A DNA stretch of 64,000 bases, taken from positions 40,679 to 104,678 of the forward strand of contig JAKOUW010000190.1 in the NCBI GenBank assembly GCA_029782365.1, in the 5' to 3' direction. The notes under the pieces were generated by a model. The model had not been told where the DNA came from, ran no database searches, and was given only the letters and a program-made list of their open reading frames with translations. This stretch comes from Chloroflexota bacterium. GTDB lineage: Bacteria > Chloroflexota > Anaerolineae > Anaerolineales > UBA4823. The position numbers and the translations under genes were made by a program. Each line of letters opens with the position of its first letter. The first letter of the stretch is position 1. Below, piece by piece: positions 45,663 to 54,153 of the stretch.

Positions 45663-45671
45663 ATTATACCA
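45663..45671 (-). promoter_or_regulatory. Extended -10 (TGGTATAAT) for tsaC
   Basis: TGG plus TATAAT on the minus strand ends 11 bp before the ATG. The start point would lie within a few bases of the coding region. Confidence 0.55.
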
Positions 45672-45840
45672 GCAGTGGGGAGATCGGTCGAAATTATTCA
45701 TCAAGGCATATAAATTTCGGCCGAAAATTCCAGGGAAGCGTTTTCTGCAAGAGTAAGCGCCCGCTTTTTTTCGGGATTGCAGCGGTCAGACAGGGTCGTA
45801 TGCAATTATTCTGGCTTTTTTTATGACGATGCGCGGGAGG

Positions 45841-46614
45841 CTAATTCTTCTGTAAATTCATCTCCCAAATTAATCTCAGGCCATCCAACGTCAGCCAGGG
45901 AGCAATGATCTGGATCACCTTAGTCTCTTGAGCGACAATTTCAGCGAGGCCGCCAGTTGCAATCACCTGCATATCACTTCCCAGCTCCTGGCGAAAGCGC
46001 GTCACCATACCTTCGACAAGAGACACATAACCGAACAACAAGCCCGACTGCATGGCGTGCGTTGTGTTGCGACCGATTACGGAAGGCGGCCGCTGTAAAT
46101 CCACACGCGGCAGCTTGGCAGTGCGCACAAATAAGGCCTCCGCTGCGATGCTGATCCCGGGAGCAATCGCTCCACCAAGATACTCACCTTCGCGTGAAAT
46201 AGCATCAAACGTGGTGGCTGTGCCAAAATCAACCACGCACGCCGGCCCTCCATAGAAGTGCTGCACAGCCGCACAGTCAACAATTCGATCGGCGCCGACC
46301 GCTCGTGGATCTTCATATCGAATGCGCACGCCGGTTTTAACGCCCGCATCGACAACCAAAGGTTCTTTCTTCAGGTAAATGCGGCAGGCTTCCATCACGC
46401 GCCCGGTGAGAGGCGGTACCACGGAGGCGATGCAAACACCGTGTAGATCACTGATTCGTATATCGGAATTCGCTAATAAACCGAGAATCTGTAATCCGTA
46501 TTCATCTGGCATTCGCTCATGCACTGTCGCCAGACGCCAGCGAGGGCCAAGTTTTTCACCATCGTAAAGCCCTAGAGTCACGTTGGTATTGCCAATATCA
46601 ATCGTCAACAACAT
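45841..46614 (-). CDS. coaX: Type III pantothenate kinase
   Basis: A 257-residue ASKHA kinase: LTIDIGNTNVTLGLYDG at the N-terminus, DPRAVGADRIVDCAA in the pantothenate-binding part, and CVVDFGTATTFDAIS. It phosphorylates pantothenate, the first step from vitamin B5 to CoA, and is not feedback-inhibited by CoA in this family. It is the last gene of the panB-panE-panC-coaX operon, 24 bp after panC, so synthesis and first use of pantothenate are encoded together. Confidence 0.95.
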   Translation of the reverse strand: MLLTIDIGNTNVTLGLYDGEKLGPRWRLATVHERMPDEYGLQILGLLANSDIRISDLHGVCIASVVPPLTGRVMEACRIYLKKEPLVVDAGVKTGVRIRYEDPRAVGADRIVDCAAVQHFYGGPACVVDFGTATTFDAISREGEYLGGAIAPGISIAAEALFVRTAKLPRVDLQRPPSVIGRNTTHAMQSGLLFGYVSLVEGMVTRFRQELGSDMQVIATGGLAEIVAQETKVIQIIAPWLTLDGLRLIWEMNLQKN

Positions 46615-46638
46615 AATGTGATTTCCTATGCCCTTCTT

Positions 46639-47508
46639 TCAACCCTGGTTAAAACTGCCAGTCAACCAGGTACCATCTCTGAAAACAAAATTATCAATCA
46701 GCCGCGTTTTACCGATCCTGACCGCCATCGAAAACAAAGCATGCGAAACCGGTCCGTGCAGTTCATGCAAAGTATCGTTATCTGCACAGGAAACATATTG
46801 AACTTGCGCCAGGGGCTCAGACTCCAGGATGTTCCGCATAGCCTGGCGCAGCGCTTCTGCATCCCGCTCGCCCGCTTCATAAGCCTCTTTTGCACAAGAT
46901 AGGGAACGATACAATACCACGGCGGCGGCGCGCTCAACCGTATTTAAATAAGCGTTGCGGCTGGACATGGCCAGGCCATCGGGCTCACGAACCGTTGGCA
47001 CAATCACCAAATCCAGGGGAAAATTCAAGTCACGCACCATGCGTGATATCACCGCGACCTGCTGGGCATCTTTTTGGCCAAAATACGCGTACTCCGGTTG
47101 GGCCAGATTGAACAGCTTGGCGACGACGGTAGCGACGCCGCGGAAATGACCCGGGCGAGATGCACCCTCCAAAGGTTGGCTGACACCTTCCACACTCACC
47201 CAGGTCTGGAAGCCGGGAAGGTAGATTTCATCTGCGTTTGGCGCAAACAGCAAATCGACTCCCGCGTGTTCTAGCATACGGCTGTCGCGCTCAAAATCAC
47301 GCGGGTAGGTTGCGAGATCTTCCTGCGGACCAAATTGGGTCGGATTGACGAAAATGGTCGTCACTACACTGGCGCAGTCCTGCCTGGCTCGTTCCACCAG
47401 GCGCAGGTGGCCAGCATGCAAATACCCCATGGTAGGCACGAGTCCCACCGGCCTGGCCAAGCGCTGGAGGGCCTGGCGGAAAGCCGCGATTTCGCTGACA
47501 ATTAACAT
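46639..47508 (-). CDS. panC: Pantoate--beta-alanine ligase
   Basis: A 289-residue synthetase with PTMGYLHAGHLRLVERAR (the HIGH-like nucleotide-binding motif), FVNPTQFGPQEDLATYPRD and YFGQKDAQQVAVI. It condenses pantoate with beta-alanine at the expense of ATP. The start overlaps the panE stop by 7 bp. No panD (aspartate decarboxylase) is seen nearby, so the beta-alanine source must lie elsewhere. Confidence 0.95.
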   Translation of the reverse strand: MLIVSEIAAFRQALQRLARPVGLVPTMGYLHAGHLRLVERARQDCASVVTTIFVNPTQFGPQEDLATYPRDFERDSRMLEHAGVDLLFAPNADEIYLPGFQTWVSVEGVSQPLEGASRPGHFRGVATVVAKLFNLAQPEYAYFGQKDAQQVAVISRMVRDLNFPLDLVIVPTVREPDGLAMSSRNAYLNTVERAAAVVLYRSLSCAKEAYEAGERDAEALRQAMRNILESEPLAQVQYVSCADNDTLHELHGPVSHALFSMAVRIGKTRLIDNFVFRDGTWLTGSFNQG

Positions 47509-48461
47509 GGACAGGCAGCCTCCAAAACCGGCTCAGATAAAGGCGTGTTAGATTTCACCATCCGCCACAACATGCGGTTCAATGGGGTTGGCTGGCCCAG
47601 GTACTCACCTGTGCGCACCACCGCTCCACTGATTTGGTCAATTTCCGTAGGCGCGCCGCGCCGCACATCTTGCAGCATCGAGGAGAAGTTGGCGGCTGTG
47701 CGTTGGGCGACAGCTTCCACTGCCGCCACCGGATCTGGGTAAGGGAGGCGGATGCCCTGTAAGTTGGCCACCCGCGCTGTCTCGCGCACCAGTTTTTCCA
47801 ATACTCTGCGCACAGCCTGGCGTGCCAGCAATTCACCATTGGCTACACCCAACAGGGCAGTCAGTGGGTTGATGCCTGCGTTGATGACCAGTTTTCCCCA
47901 CTGCAAGGCGGCCAGGTCAGAGGTTGTTTCAACTTCAAAGCCGCTGTGGCGCAAGTGAGCGGCGAAGCCGTGCAGGCGAGAATTGTCCTCCAGCATGATA
48001 GAACCCTCACCAGCCAGGCGCACAAAGCCTGGGCCAAGCAAGCTGGCGCCCATCGTGGTCACGCCGACCCCGACGCGCTTGACACCAAGGCATTCAGCCA
48101 ATATTTCGCGATTCCCGAGGCCATTTTGCAAGGTTAACGCCAGACCGTCGGGCGCCAGGCAGCTTGCCAACTGCGCCGCGATGCGGCGTGTTTGCCAACC
48201 CTTTCCCAAGACCAAAGCCAGGCGTACCCCATGTACAGCCTGGGGGTCGTTGGTAGCCCAGGCGGGGCTGGTTTGCTGACGGCCATCGATCAACTGCAGC
48301 CGCACTCCTTGCTGGTTGATCTGTTCGATTGCCTCCTGCCAGGTGCCCAACATAACCACCTGCATGCCCGCGGCTGACAGGCGCGCCGCGAATAGACAGG
48401 CCATGGCGCCCGTCCCGGTGACTAATATTTTTTCCTTATTGGTTTTCGATGAAGTTTCCAT
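47502..48461 (-). CDS. panE: 2-dehydropantoate 2-reductase
   Basis: The 319-residue NADPH enzyme has the Rossmann motif VTGTGAMACLFAARL (a GxGxxG variant), LTLQNGLGN, and the catalytic-type Lys in QWGKLVINAGINPLTALL. It reduces ketopantoate to pantoate. It lies between panB (2 bp) and panC (overlap) in a pantothenate operon, which makes the assignment secure. Confidence 0.93.
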   Translation of the reverse strand: METSSKTNKEKILVTGTGAMACLFAARLSAAGMQVVMLGTWQEAIEQINQQGVRLQLIDGRQQTSPAWATNDPQAVHGVRLALVLGKGWQTRRIAAQLASCLAPDGLALTLQNGLGNREILAECLGVKRVGVGVTTMGASLLGPGFVRLAGEGSIMLEDNSRLHGFAAHLRHSGFEVETTSDLAALQWGKLVINAGINPLTALLGVANGELLARQAVRRVLEKLVRETARVANLQGIRLPYPDPVAAVEAVAQRTAANFSSMLQDVRRGAPTEIDQISGAVVRTGEYLGQPTPLNRMLWRMVKSNTPLSEPVLEAACPC

Positions 48462-48463
48462 GG

Positions 48464-49348
48464 TTATCCCAACCTGTGCAAGAGCTCATTCCACTCTTCA
48501 TCGTTTATTTCGGTTGAATGTTCCAGGGCCGGGAATTGAGCGGCCTGCACTTCCTGAATATAGGTCTGGACAGCCTGTGTCATAGTTTGGTACAAATTAG
48601 CGTATTGTTTGGAAAAACGCGGGCTGCCGCGGTCGAACCAACCCAGCAAATCATGAGTCACCAGAACCTGCCCATCGCAGCCCGAGCCGGCGCCAATTCC
48701 GATCGTGGGAATATCCAAACGCGCTGAGATCAGGGTAGCCAGGCGCGCTGGGACAGATTCCAACACCAGGCCAAAGCAGCCGGCTTCTTGTAATGCCTGG
48801 GCGTCTTCTAACAAGCGCTGGGCGGCGGCGGCGGTTTTCCCTTGGGCTCGAAAGCCGCCCAGTTGGTGAATCGATTGAGGTGTCAGGCCAATATGGCCCA
48901 TGACAGGAATACCTGCGGCAACGATCAGGCGCACACACTCCAGGCGTTCGCGGCCGCCCTCCAGCTTGACAGCATCCATGCCCCCCTCCTGCAAGAACCG
49001 GCCCGCATTCCGCACGGCCTCTTGCGCAGATACCTGATAAGACATAAAGGGCATATCGCCGATCTTCAAGGCAAAGTGCGCCCCGCGTGCCACAGCTTTG
49101 CTGTGGTGAAGCATTTCTTCCATCGTCACAGGCAACGTGTTTTCATAACCCAGCACCACCATTCCCAGGGAGTCACCCACCAGGATGGCGTCAATGCCTG
49201 CCCGGTCAAGCGCAACGGCAGTTGGATAATCATAGGCAGTGAGCATGGTGATCCGCTCTGCCTTTTCTTTCTTCAGTTGAAATACGCGCGTGGTGATTTT
49301 TTTGCGGTTCGAAACAGTATCAACCGCGGTTGGAGTTGTTGTGCTCAT
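48464..49348 (-). CDS. panB: 3-methyl-2-oxobutanoate hydroxymethyltransferase
   Basis: A 294-residue TIM-barrel enzyme: MLTAYDYPTAVALDRAGIDAILVGDS, FMSYQVSAQEAVRNAG, AVKLEGG, and GHIGLTPQSIHQLGGF. It transfers a hydroxymethyl group from methylene-THF to ketoisovalerate, giving ketopantoate. AGGAGGGT precedes the ATG. It heads the four-gene pantothenate/CoA operon. The C-terminus extends past the usual barrel by about 20 residues. Confidence 0.95.
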   Translation of the reverse strand: MSTTTPTAVDTVSNRKKITTRVFQLKKEKAERITMLTAYDYPTAVALDRAGIDAILVGDSLGMVVLGYENTLPVTMEEMLHHSKAVARGAHFALKIGDMPFMSYQVSAQEAVRNAGRFLQEGGMDAVKLEGGRERLECVRLIVAAGIPVMGHIGLTPQSIHQLGGFRAQGKTAAAAQRLLEDAQALQEAGCFGLVLESVPARLATLISARLDIPTIGIGAGSGCDGQVLVTHDLLGWFDRGSPRFSKQYANLYQTMTQAVQTYIQEVQAAQFPALEHSTEINDEEWNELLHRLG

Positions 49349-49478
49349 GGTACCCTCCTTTCAGGTAGGGGCCGAATTTATCCTGCTTACTGTCATGATG
49401 TACCAGTCGTCGATCACGATCTGGGCATGTTCTATTAAACCATTCTTGGCTTGTTCTGACAAGAGGTGGTTCAGTACA

Positions 49479-49509
49479 TTGCAACAAGCTGGCTAATTTA
49501 CCGTATAAT
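49479..49509 (+). promoter_or_regulatory. Promoter of the YtxH gene
   Basis: TTGCAA (49479-49484) and perfect TATAAT (49504-49509), spacer 19 bp, 36 bp upstream of the ATG; GGAGG follows at a normal distance. Confidence 0.5.
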
Positions 49510-49545
49510 AGATATAACCACTCTATTTGAAAAGGAGGATTCCAT

Positions 49546-49770
49546 ATGCGACGCTTTATGAGTTTTCTAGCGGGCGTGATGCTTGGCAGTATCACCGGAG
49601 CTGTAATCGCTTTACTTTTCACGCCTGAGTCCGGCGAGGACCTGCGTGGGCACGCTCAAGACCGTTATCGCCTGATCGAAGCGGAGGTGCGCAAAGCAGC
49701 AGCCGAACGGAGAGCTGAGCTGGAAAAACAACTTTCTGAACTTCGGAAACCCCAACCACCAGCAGCCTGA
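49546..49770 (+). CDS. YtxH-domain small membrane protein
   Basis: A 74-residue protein with one N-terminal membrane helix (FLAGVMLGSITGAVIALLFTP), the TPESGEDLR motif of YtxH proteins and an amphipathic C-terminal helix. YtxH proteins are stress-associated; the molecular role is unclear. AAAGGAGG 8 nt upstream sets the start. It is monocistronic with its own promoter and terminator. Confidence 0.85.
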   Translation: MRRFMSFLAGVMLGSITGAVIALLFTPESGEDLRGHAQDRYRLIEAEVRKAAAERRAELEKQLSELRKPQPPAA

Positions 49771-49774
49771 AGAG

Positions 49775-49811
49775 GTGCGTCCGTGCAGTCAGCCGGACGC
49801 ACTTTCTTTTT
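49775..49811 (+). terminator. Rho-independent terminator after the YtxH gene
   Basis: GTGCGTCCG (49775-49783) pairs with CGGACGCAC (49794-49802), 10-nt loop, TTTCTTTTT tail. The stop of the convergent metallopeptidase lies at its edge. Confidence 0.85.
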
Positions 49812-51888
49812 AACGGGTTACCCAAAATCGGTAAGATGCAGGTTGGGTTGTGAAGCGTGTCAGACCGGTCACCATGAGGGTAACGTTTTGCACATCACCG
49901 GCTATTTGGAAAGGCACGCTGATCGATAGATCTGAATTCAGTTTCAGATATTCAACCCGATGGCCCTGACTGCCAGTCTGAATGAGCGCCAGGCGCCACT
50001 CTTGGGGCAAAATATTATTGATACGGGCATATCCTTCCGCTGTCCAACTGCCGTCGTTCGTTTCAAAATTATCCGAATAACCTATTTGAGGTATGGCCAG
50101 GTCATCCAATAAGAAGCCGTTTTTATTCACTGCCGCATCTGTGATCGTCTCGAAACGAAGCTGGATGAGTTTTCCCGCATAGGGCGAAAGATCTACAACC
50201 TCATGAATCCAGGCAGGTTCTTCTCCGCCACCGCTGTTGCCGGTGTACCCCCAACCATAACTGTTACCGCTCTGGTTTTTAGCGGATCCATTGGGCGTAT
50301 GGACAATTTGCCAGTGCTGCCCATCTTCTGATACGGTCAGGTAGGTGAAATCATAACCGTCTTCCAATTCATACCAGGTCCAATAATCGAGCGCAATTGG
50401 GCCAGTCACATCACGAAAATCAAAGGTGCGCGCCAGGGTGCTGTCCGATTCGTCACTTCGATTTGACCAAAACATATAGTTGCCCGAATGAGGCTTGGCA
50501 GGCACGGCTTCCGTTTGTATCGAACCTTCAAAGTTCAAAGTAAAGCTGCCCTGGCATTTGAAACGAATGAAATCGGCACCATATTGATGGACAGAATTGA
50601 CCTGGGGATTGACCGGGCAAAAATTGAAGGTTTGGGTGGCGGTCGCCTGCGGCGCCAGGGTGTAGTTTTTATACACAAACCTCCCATCCCAAACGCTGGG
50701 ATCGTGGATATAATTTGTGATTTCCCAATCCAGGAAAACATCATCGGCAGTCACCAACCGGTTTGACATCGGATCGTGGATATTCAAGGATTCGAGCGTT
50801 TGGTCGATGCTCGTCAGGCCATTTTCCGGGTTGGCAACCACAGCCTTGGTGGCCTGGTCGCCAAAACGGTCCAGGAAATACGCCAGGAACAGAAAACTGG
50901 CGCCGTAATGGGGAGATTGATCGGCGTCTTTTTCATCTGGCCAGGTGTTCAACTGTATATCAGGATCAGAGGTATAAATCGCGTCAAAGCCAGGTTGATA
51001 ATAACCATTAAGAAAGGCTGCCAGCTCCGAAAAGCCTTCGTTCAGCCAGGTTGCTTCATTTCGATCTCGGTACCAGTGAATCATGTGCTGAAATTCGTGT
51101 GCTAAAACCAGCCGCATATAATTGCTGCTCAAGCGTGTGGTATCGGCGTTTACATCAAACATTTCATGGGCGTTTGAATAAGGATGAACCTGGGGGGGAA
51201 ATTCATCACTGGTAGAAAAGTAACCAGCAATGCCCTTGCCCAGGCCGCGCGCGTACAGGATATAAATTCGTGGATCGCCATCGATCCCTGGGGTCCATTC
51301 GCTGCCGAAGAATTCACGGTCTGTGGGGTAAATTTTTTCGTCAAAAGTTTCAGCCAGGCTTTTCAGTTCATCTGGATCGAATTTAATGCCATTTTCGACC
51401 CAATAATATGCATGGATTCCAATGAACACCAGACTGGCATCTATCTGAAAACTGCGCTTGTCGTCCTCATTGCTAACCCAAAATTTTTCATCCGCGCCGA
51501 CTTCAAGAGGAGAAGCAGGGTCAGGGATCGTACTTGGAATATTCGTCAATCCCCTGAAGCGTTGTGCCAGTTCGACCAGGTTAGAAGACGGAATGTTGGC
51601 CTGCTGCAGGGCTCTGAGCGTCTCCGTGCTGGCTGTAAAGGTGATTAACAGGTGAGGATTTACTGCGCTGCCAGGTCCGTCTGCTCCGGCCTCGACGGTC
51701 AGGTTGGGAGTTGGGCGAACCGGCAAAGGAACAGGGGTCAACTGACCGTTGATCCGGTCAAAGATTTGGGCTACTTCCGAGTTCAGATAAGTAAACACCC
51801 CTGCTCCTGCCAGGAGAGCCACGCCGCAAGCAAACAAGAGACAACTGATGAGGAGGAAAACAAACCAACCTGTTTGGTTTCTTCTCAT
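49810..51888 (-). CDS. Secreted/anchored zinc metallopeptidase with C-terminal beta-sandwich domain
   Basis: The 692-residue protein has an N-terminal signal-anchor (~9-33) and a Pro/Thr linker. The metalloprotease domain has HEFQHMIHW (HExxH) and NEGFSE 18 residues later, a gluzincin arrangement as in M30-type peptidases. The C-terminal half resembles the beta-sandwich of immune-inhibitor-A (M6) proteins (DYWTWYELEDGYDFTYLTVS). It is encoded 10 bp after the Wzy-like gene, so it is probably the last gene of the polysaccharide operon. Substrate unknown; surface-protein processing is a guess. Confidence 0.8.
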   Translation of the reverse strand: MRRNQTGWFVFLLISCLLFACGVALLAGAGVFTYLNSEVAQIFDRINGQLTPVPLPVRPTPNLTVEAGADGPGSAVNPHLLITFTASTETLRALQQANIPSSNLVELAQRFRGLTNIPSTIPDPASPLEVGADEKFWVSNEDDKRSFQIDASLVFIGIHAYYWVENGIKFDPDELKSLAETFDEKIYPTDREFFGSEWTPGIDGDPRIYILYARGLGKGIAGYFSTSDEFPPQVHPYSNAHEMFDVNADTTRLSSNYMRLVLAHEFQHMIHWYRDRNEATWLNEGFSELAAFLNGYYQPGFDAIYTSDPDIQLNTWPDEKDADQSPHYGASFLFLAYFLDRFGDQATKAVVANPENGLTSIDQTLESLNIHDPMSNRLVTADDVFLDWEITNYIHDPSVWDGRFVYKNYTLAPQATATQTFNFCPVNPQVNSVHQYGADFIRFKCQGSFTLNFEGSIQTEAVPAKPHSGNYMFWSNRSDESDSTLARTFDFRDVTGPIALDYWTWYELEDGYDFTYLTVSEDGQHWQIVHTPNGSAKNQSGNSYGWGYTGNSGGGEEPAWIHEVVDLSPYAGKLIQLRFETITDAAVNKNGFLLDDLAIPQIGYSDNFETNDGSWTAEGYARINNILPQEWRLALIQTGSQGHRVEYLKLNSDLSISVPFQIAGDVQNVTLMVTGLTRFTTQPASYRFWVTR

Positions 51889-51898
51889 TGAACTTTCC

Positions 51899-53398
51899 TC
51901 AAACGGGCGTAGTTTCGGCGCGGCTCAAAGAAGCAGCAGCCACCAACAACCCGACCGTGAACCAAAAATAAGGCAGAGCAAACGAATCAATGCTGAAGCC
52001 TTCGGCAATAAACCCAGTCAACATGAACAAACCGGTCATGCCTATCAGTCGAACCAAAGGATCAGCACTGCGCCGAGCTGCCTGGCCAGCGCGAGCCAGG
52101 GCGGCGTACCAGCTAAGGAACATGCTAAAACCCAGTAATCCAGTCTCCGCCAACACGCGCACCCACAAGCTTTTGATGTTAAAGCCAACACCTAAGCGAT
52201 AAAGCAAATTCTGCACTTCTACCAATCCGAAGGCAAATGCCGGCAGTCTGGCCGGAAAATAAAACCCTGCGTTTCCCAATCCGACGCCAAACCAGGGAAA
52301 AGCATTAAAAATCTCAAGACCCACGCTCCAATAAACAACCCGTTCACCGATGAAGAGACGGTTGGCGAAATCATAAAAATTATTGGCAGCCAGTGGGTTG
52401 CGCTGCAAAATTAAGACCAGACGATTGTCAAATTGCATACCAACTGCGTACAACCCTACCAAAATCAATCCGGTGAGCAAAGCAAACCCGAAGGTTAATC
52501 CCGTCATGAGGCTCACCCGCACAGCGCTATTCACACTCACTGTGCGGTTGGCAAATAACCGGGTTTCCACCTTTCCGGCAGCCCAGGAAATGAATTGCAA
52601 TCCCAAAATACCCAGATATAAGCCATAAGATATCCAGCCTACACGGGAGAACGTTAAGATCATCACCAAGGTGCCGGCTACCAGAAGAATATTTTCTACG
52701 CTCAGTTTCCCAAGCCGGCGGAATACACTGATGTTCGCGGTTGAACTCGCTAGCCAGATAGGTAAATAGACCGTATTTAACTGGTGCGCCAAAAAAGATG
52801 GTTCGAAGGCCATACCGGTCACTCGGCCTGGATACAAAGATAAATGGCTTGAGGAAAGAAGATATTGCACCTGGTATATAAAATCCGGGTAAAGGCTTTG
52901 TTTAAACAGGATAAAATAAGCCTGCACGAGGCTCCAGGTAAACAACGGAAGGCTACTTATGTGTATCAAGCGCAGCGTGGTGCGCATGGCATTTTCTTGA
53001 GACCGCAACCAGCCGGCCGCGGTGAAAAATACCGCCAGCCCCATCGCCAGGGTTACAAAAGTGGATCTGGCCTCACCCAACAAGGTTTTATCTTGAAGAG
53101 GAGGCACATTTCGGTAAAAAGCCAACGCCCAAGTAAAGAGGGCTGCACCAACAAAAAGGAGAAATAATGCCGTTTCAGCGGGCAAACGCCCGCCTCGCCA
53201 GATATACGGCAGCAGCCAGGCAATGGCGAGCAAGCTCAGAAAGGCGGTTGTCGGAGGACCGACAGAGGACGCGTGCGCCAGATTCACCAGGATCGGCAGG
53301 CTGCTGATGGGTAAGAACAAAACTCCTGCAGCCCACAGCGCCTGGCACAACCGCTGGTAAATCCTCGATGCAAGCAACACGCTTAATTCACTCGCCAA
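51899..53398 (-). CDS. O-antigen ligase/polymerase-family membrane protein (Wzy-like)
   Basis: A 499-residue integral membrane protein with about ten to twelve helices and a larger extracytoplasmic loop at ~310-380, containing FNAFPWFGVGLGNAG, the pattern of O-antigen ligase/Wzy proteins. These polymerise or ligate undecaprenyl-linked glycans at the outer face. The Wzz-like gene precedes it, overlapping by 16 bp, supporting a polymerase role. Ligase activity is the alternative. Confidence 0.82.
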   Translation of the reverse strand: MASELSVLLASRIYQRLCQALWAAGVLFLPISSLPILVNLAHASSVGPPTTAFLSLLAIAWLLPYIWRGGRLPAETALFLLFVGAALFTWALAFYRNVPPLQDKTLLGEARSTFVTLAMGLAVFFTAAGWLRSQENAMRTTLRLIHISSLPLFTWSLVQAYFILFKQSLYPDFIYQVQYLLSSSHLSLYPGRVTGMAFEPSFLAHQLNTVYLPIWLASSTANISVFRRLGKLSVENILLVAGTLVMILTFSRVGWISYGLYLGILGLQFISWAAGKVETRLFANRTVSVNSAVRVSLMTGLTFGFALLTGLILVGLYAVGMQFDNRLVLILQRNPLAANNFYDFANRLFIGERVVYWSVGLEIFNAFPWFGVGLGNAGFYFPARLPAFAFGLVEVQNLLYRLGVGFNIKSLWVRVLAETGLLGFSMFLSWYAALARAGQAARRSADPLVRLIGMTGLFMLTGFIAEGFSIDSFALPYFWFTVGLLVAAASLSRAETTPV

Positions 53399-54153
53399 AA
53401 ACTTAACAATATTCCAATCAAGAATCCGATGATGGCCCCTGCTAAGGCTAAGCCCTGCGTAGCGTAAAGAACCGGGTCCTGAGGCGGCTCGGCCGTTTGA
53501 GCAAGATCAAACATCACCGCTGGCACAAGCCCTTTGCTGGCCTGGAGTTCGGCTTGCAGGTCGGTTTGAGCCTTCTCCAGTTCTTTTTGTAAATCAGTCA
53601 GCGAAGTTTGCTGGCACAGGCCGCTCACAGCCGGCTGGGCGGCGATACAGCTTGCCAGGTCCTTAATATAATAATTTAGACGATAAACCTGGTTGGCATG
53701 CGCATAAGCCTCTTTCAGCGCTTCAAACCCATGCTGGGCCCAGACGTTTGCAATCCTGGCAGCTTTTTGGGAATCAGCATTGCGCACCACCAGGCTAACT
53801 TCCGCCTGCCTGCGTTCAATAAAGATCACCTTTTCCACAGTCAATTCTTGAGAGGTGATATCAGACAGCGCTGCATCTGAGGCGACTAACTGCCTCACTG
53901 AATTTGAAATCACCAAGCCCATGGCCGCAGAGATAATCTGGTCTTCAGCGTAATGGTCTTTGTCCAATAATGAGAGCACGTCCGGTTGGTTGTAATTGAC
54001 TGTCATGGTGAAAACAGCTTTTGCCTCATACACTGGCGGTTGAAGACGGTGCGCCAGCCAACCCAGCCATCCACCAATCAACATGCAGACTACCACCAAC
54101 AACCAGCGGCGTAGGATGACATTCAGCGTTTCACGGGGGGAATAGTCAATCAC
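53383..54153 (-). CDS. Wzz-type chain-length determinant
   Basis: A 256-residue polysaccharide co-polymerase with an N-terminal helix (~16-35), a YEAKAVFTM segment after it, a periplasmic-type coiled coil (~165-205), and a C-terminal membrane helix (ALAGAIIGFLIGILLSF). No tyrosine kinase domain follows. Such proteins set polymer length in Wzy-dependent systems. It overlaps the Wzy-like gene and the upstream glycosyltransferase, showing tight coupling. Confidence 0.85.
   Translation of the reverse strand: MIDYSPRETLNVILRRWLLVVVCMLIGGWLGWLAHRLQPPVYEAKAVFTMTVNYNQPDVLSLLDKDHYAEDQIISAAMGLVISNSVRQLVASDAALSDITSQELTVEKVIFIERRQAEVSLVVRNADSQKAARIANVWAQHGFEALKEAYAHANQVYRLNYYIKDLASCIAAQPAVSGLCQQTSLTDLQKELEKAQTDLQAELQASKGLVPAVMFDLAQTAEPPQDPVLYATQGLALAGAIIGFLIGILLSFWRVN

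Noticed and set aside
45715..45726. TTTCGGCCGAAA palindrome as terminator of coaX
   Set aside because: The arms have no loop and no U-run of suitable length follows on the minus strand.
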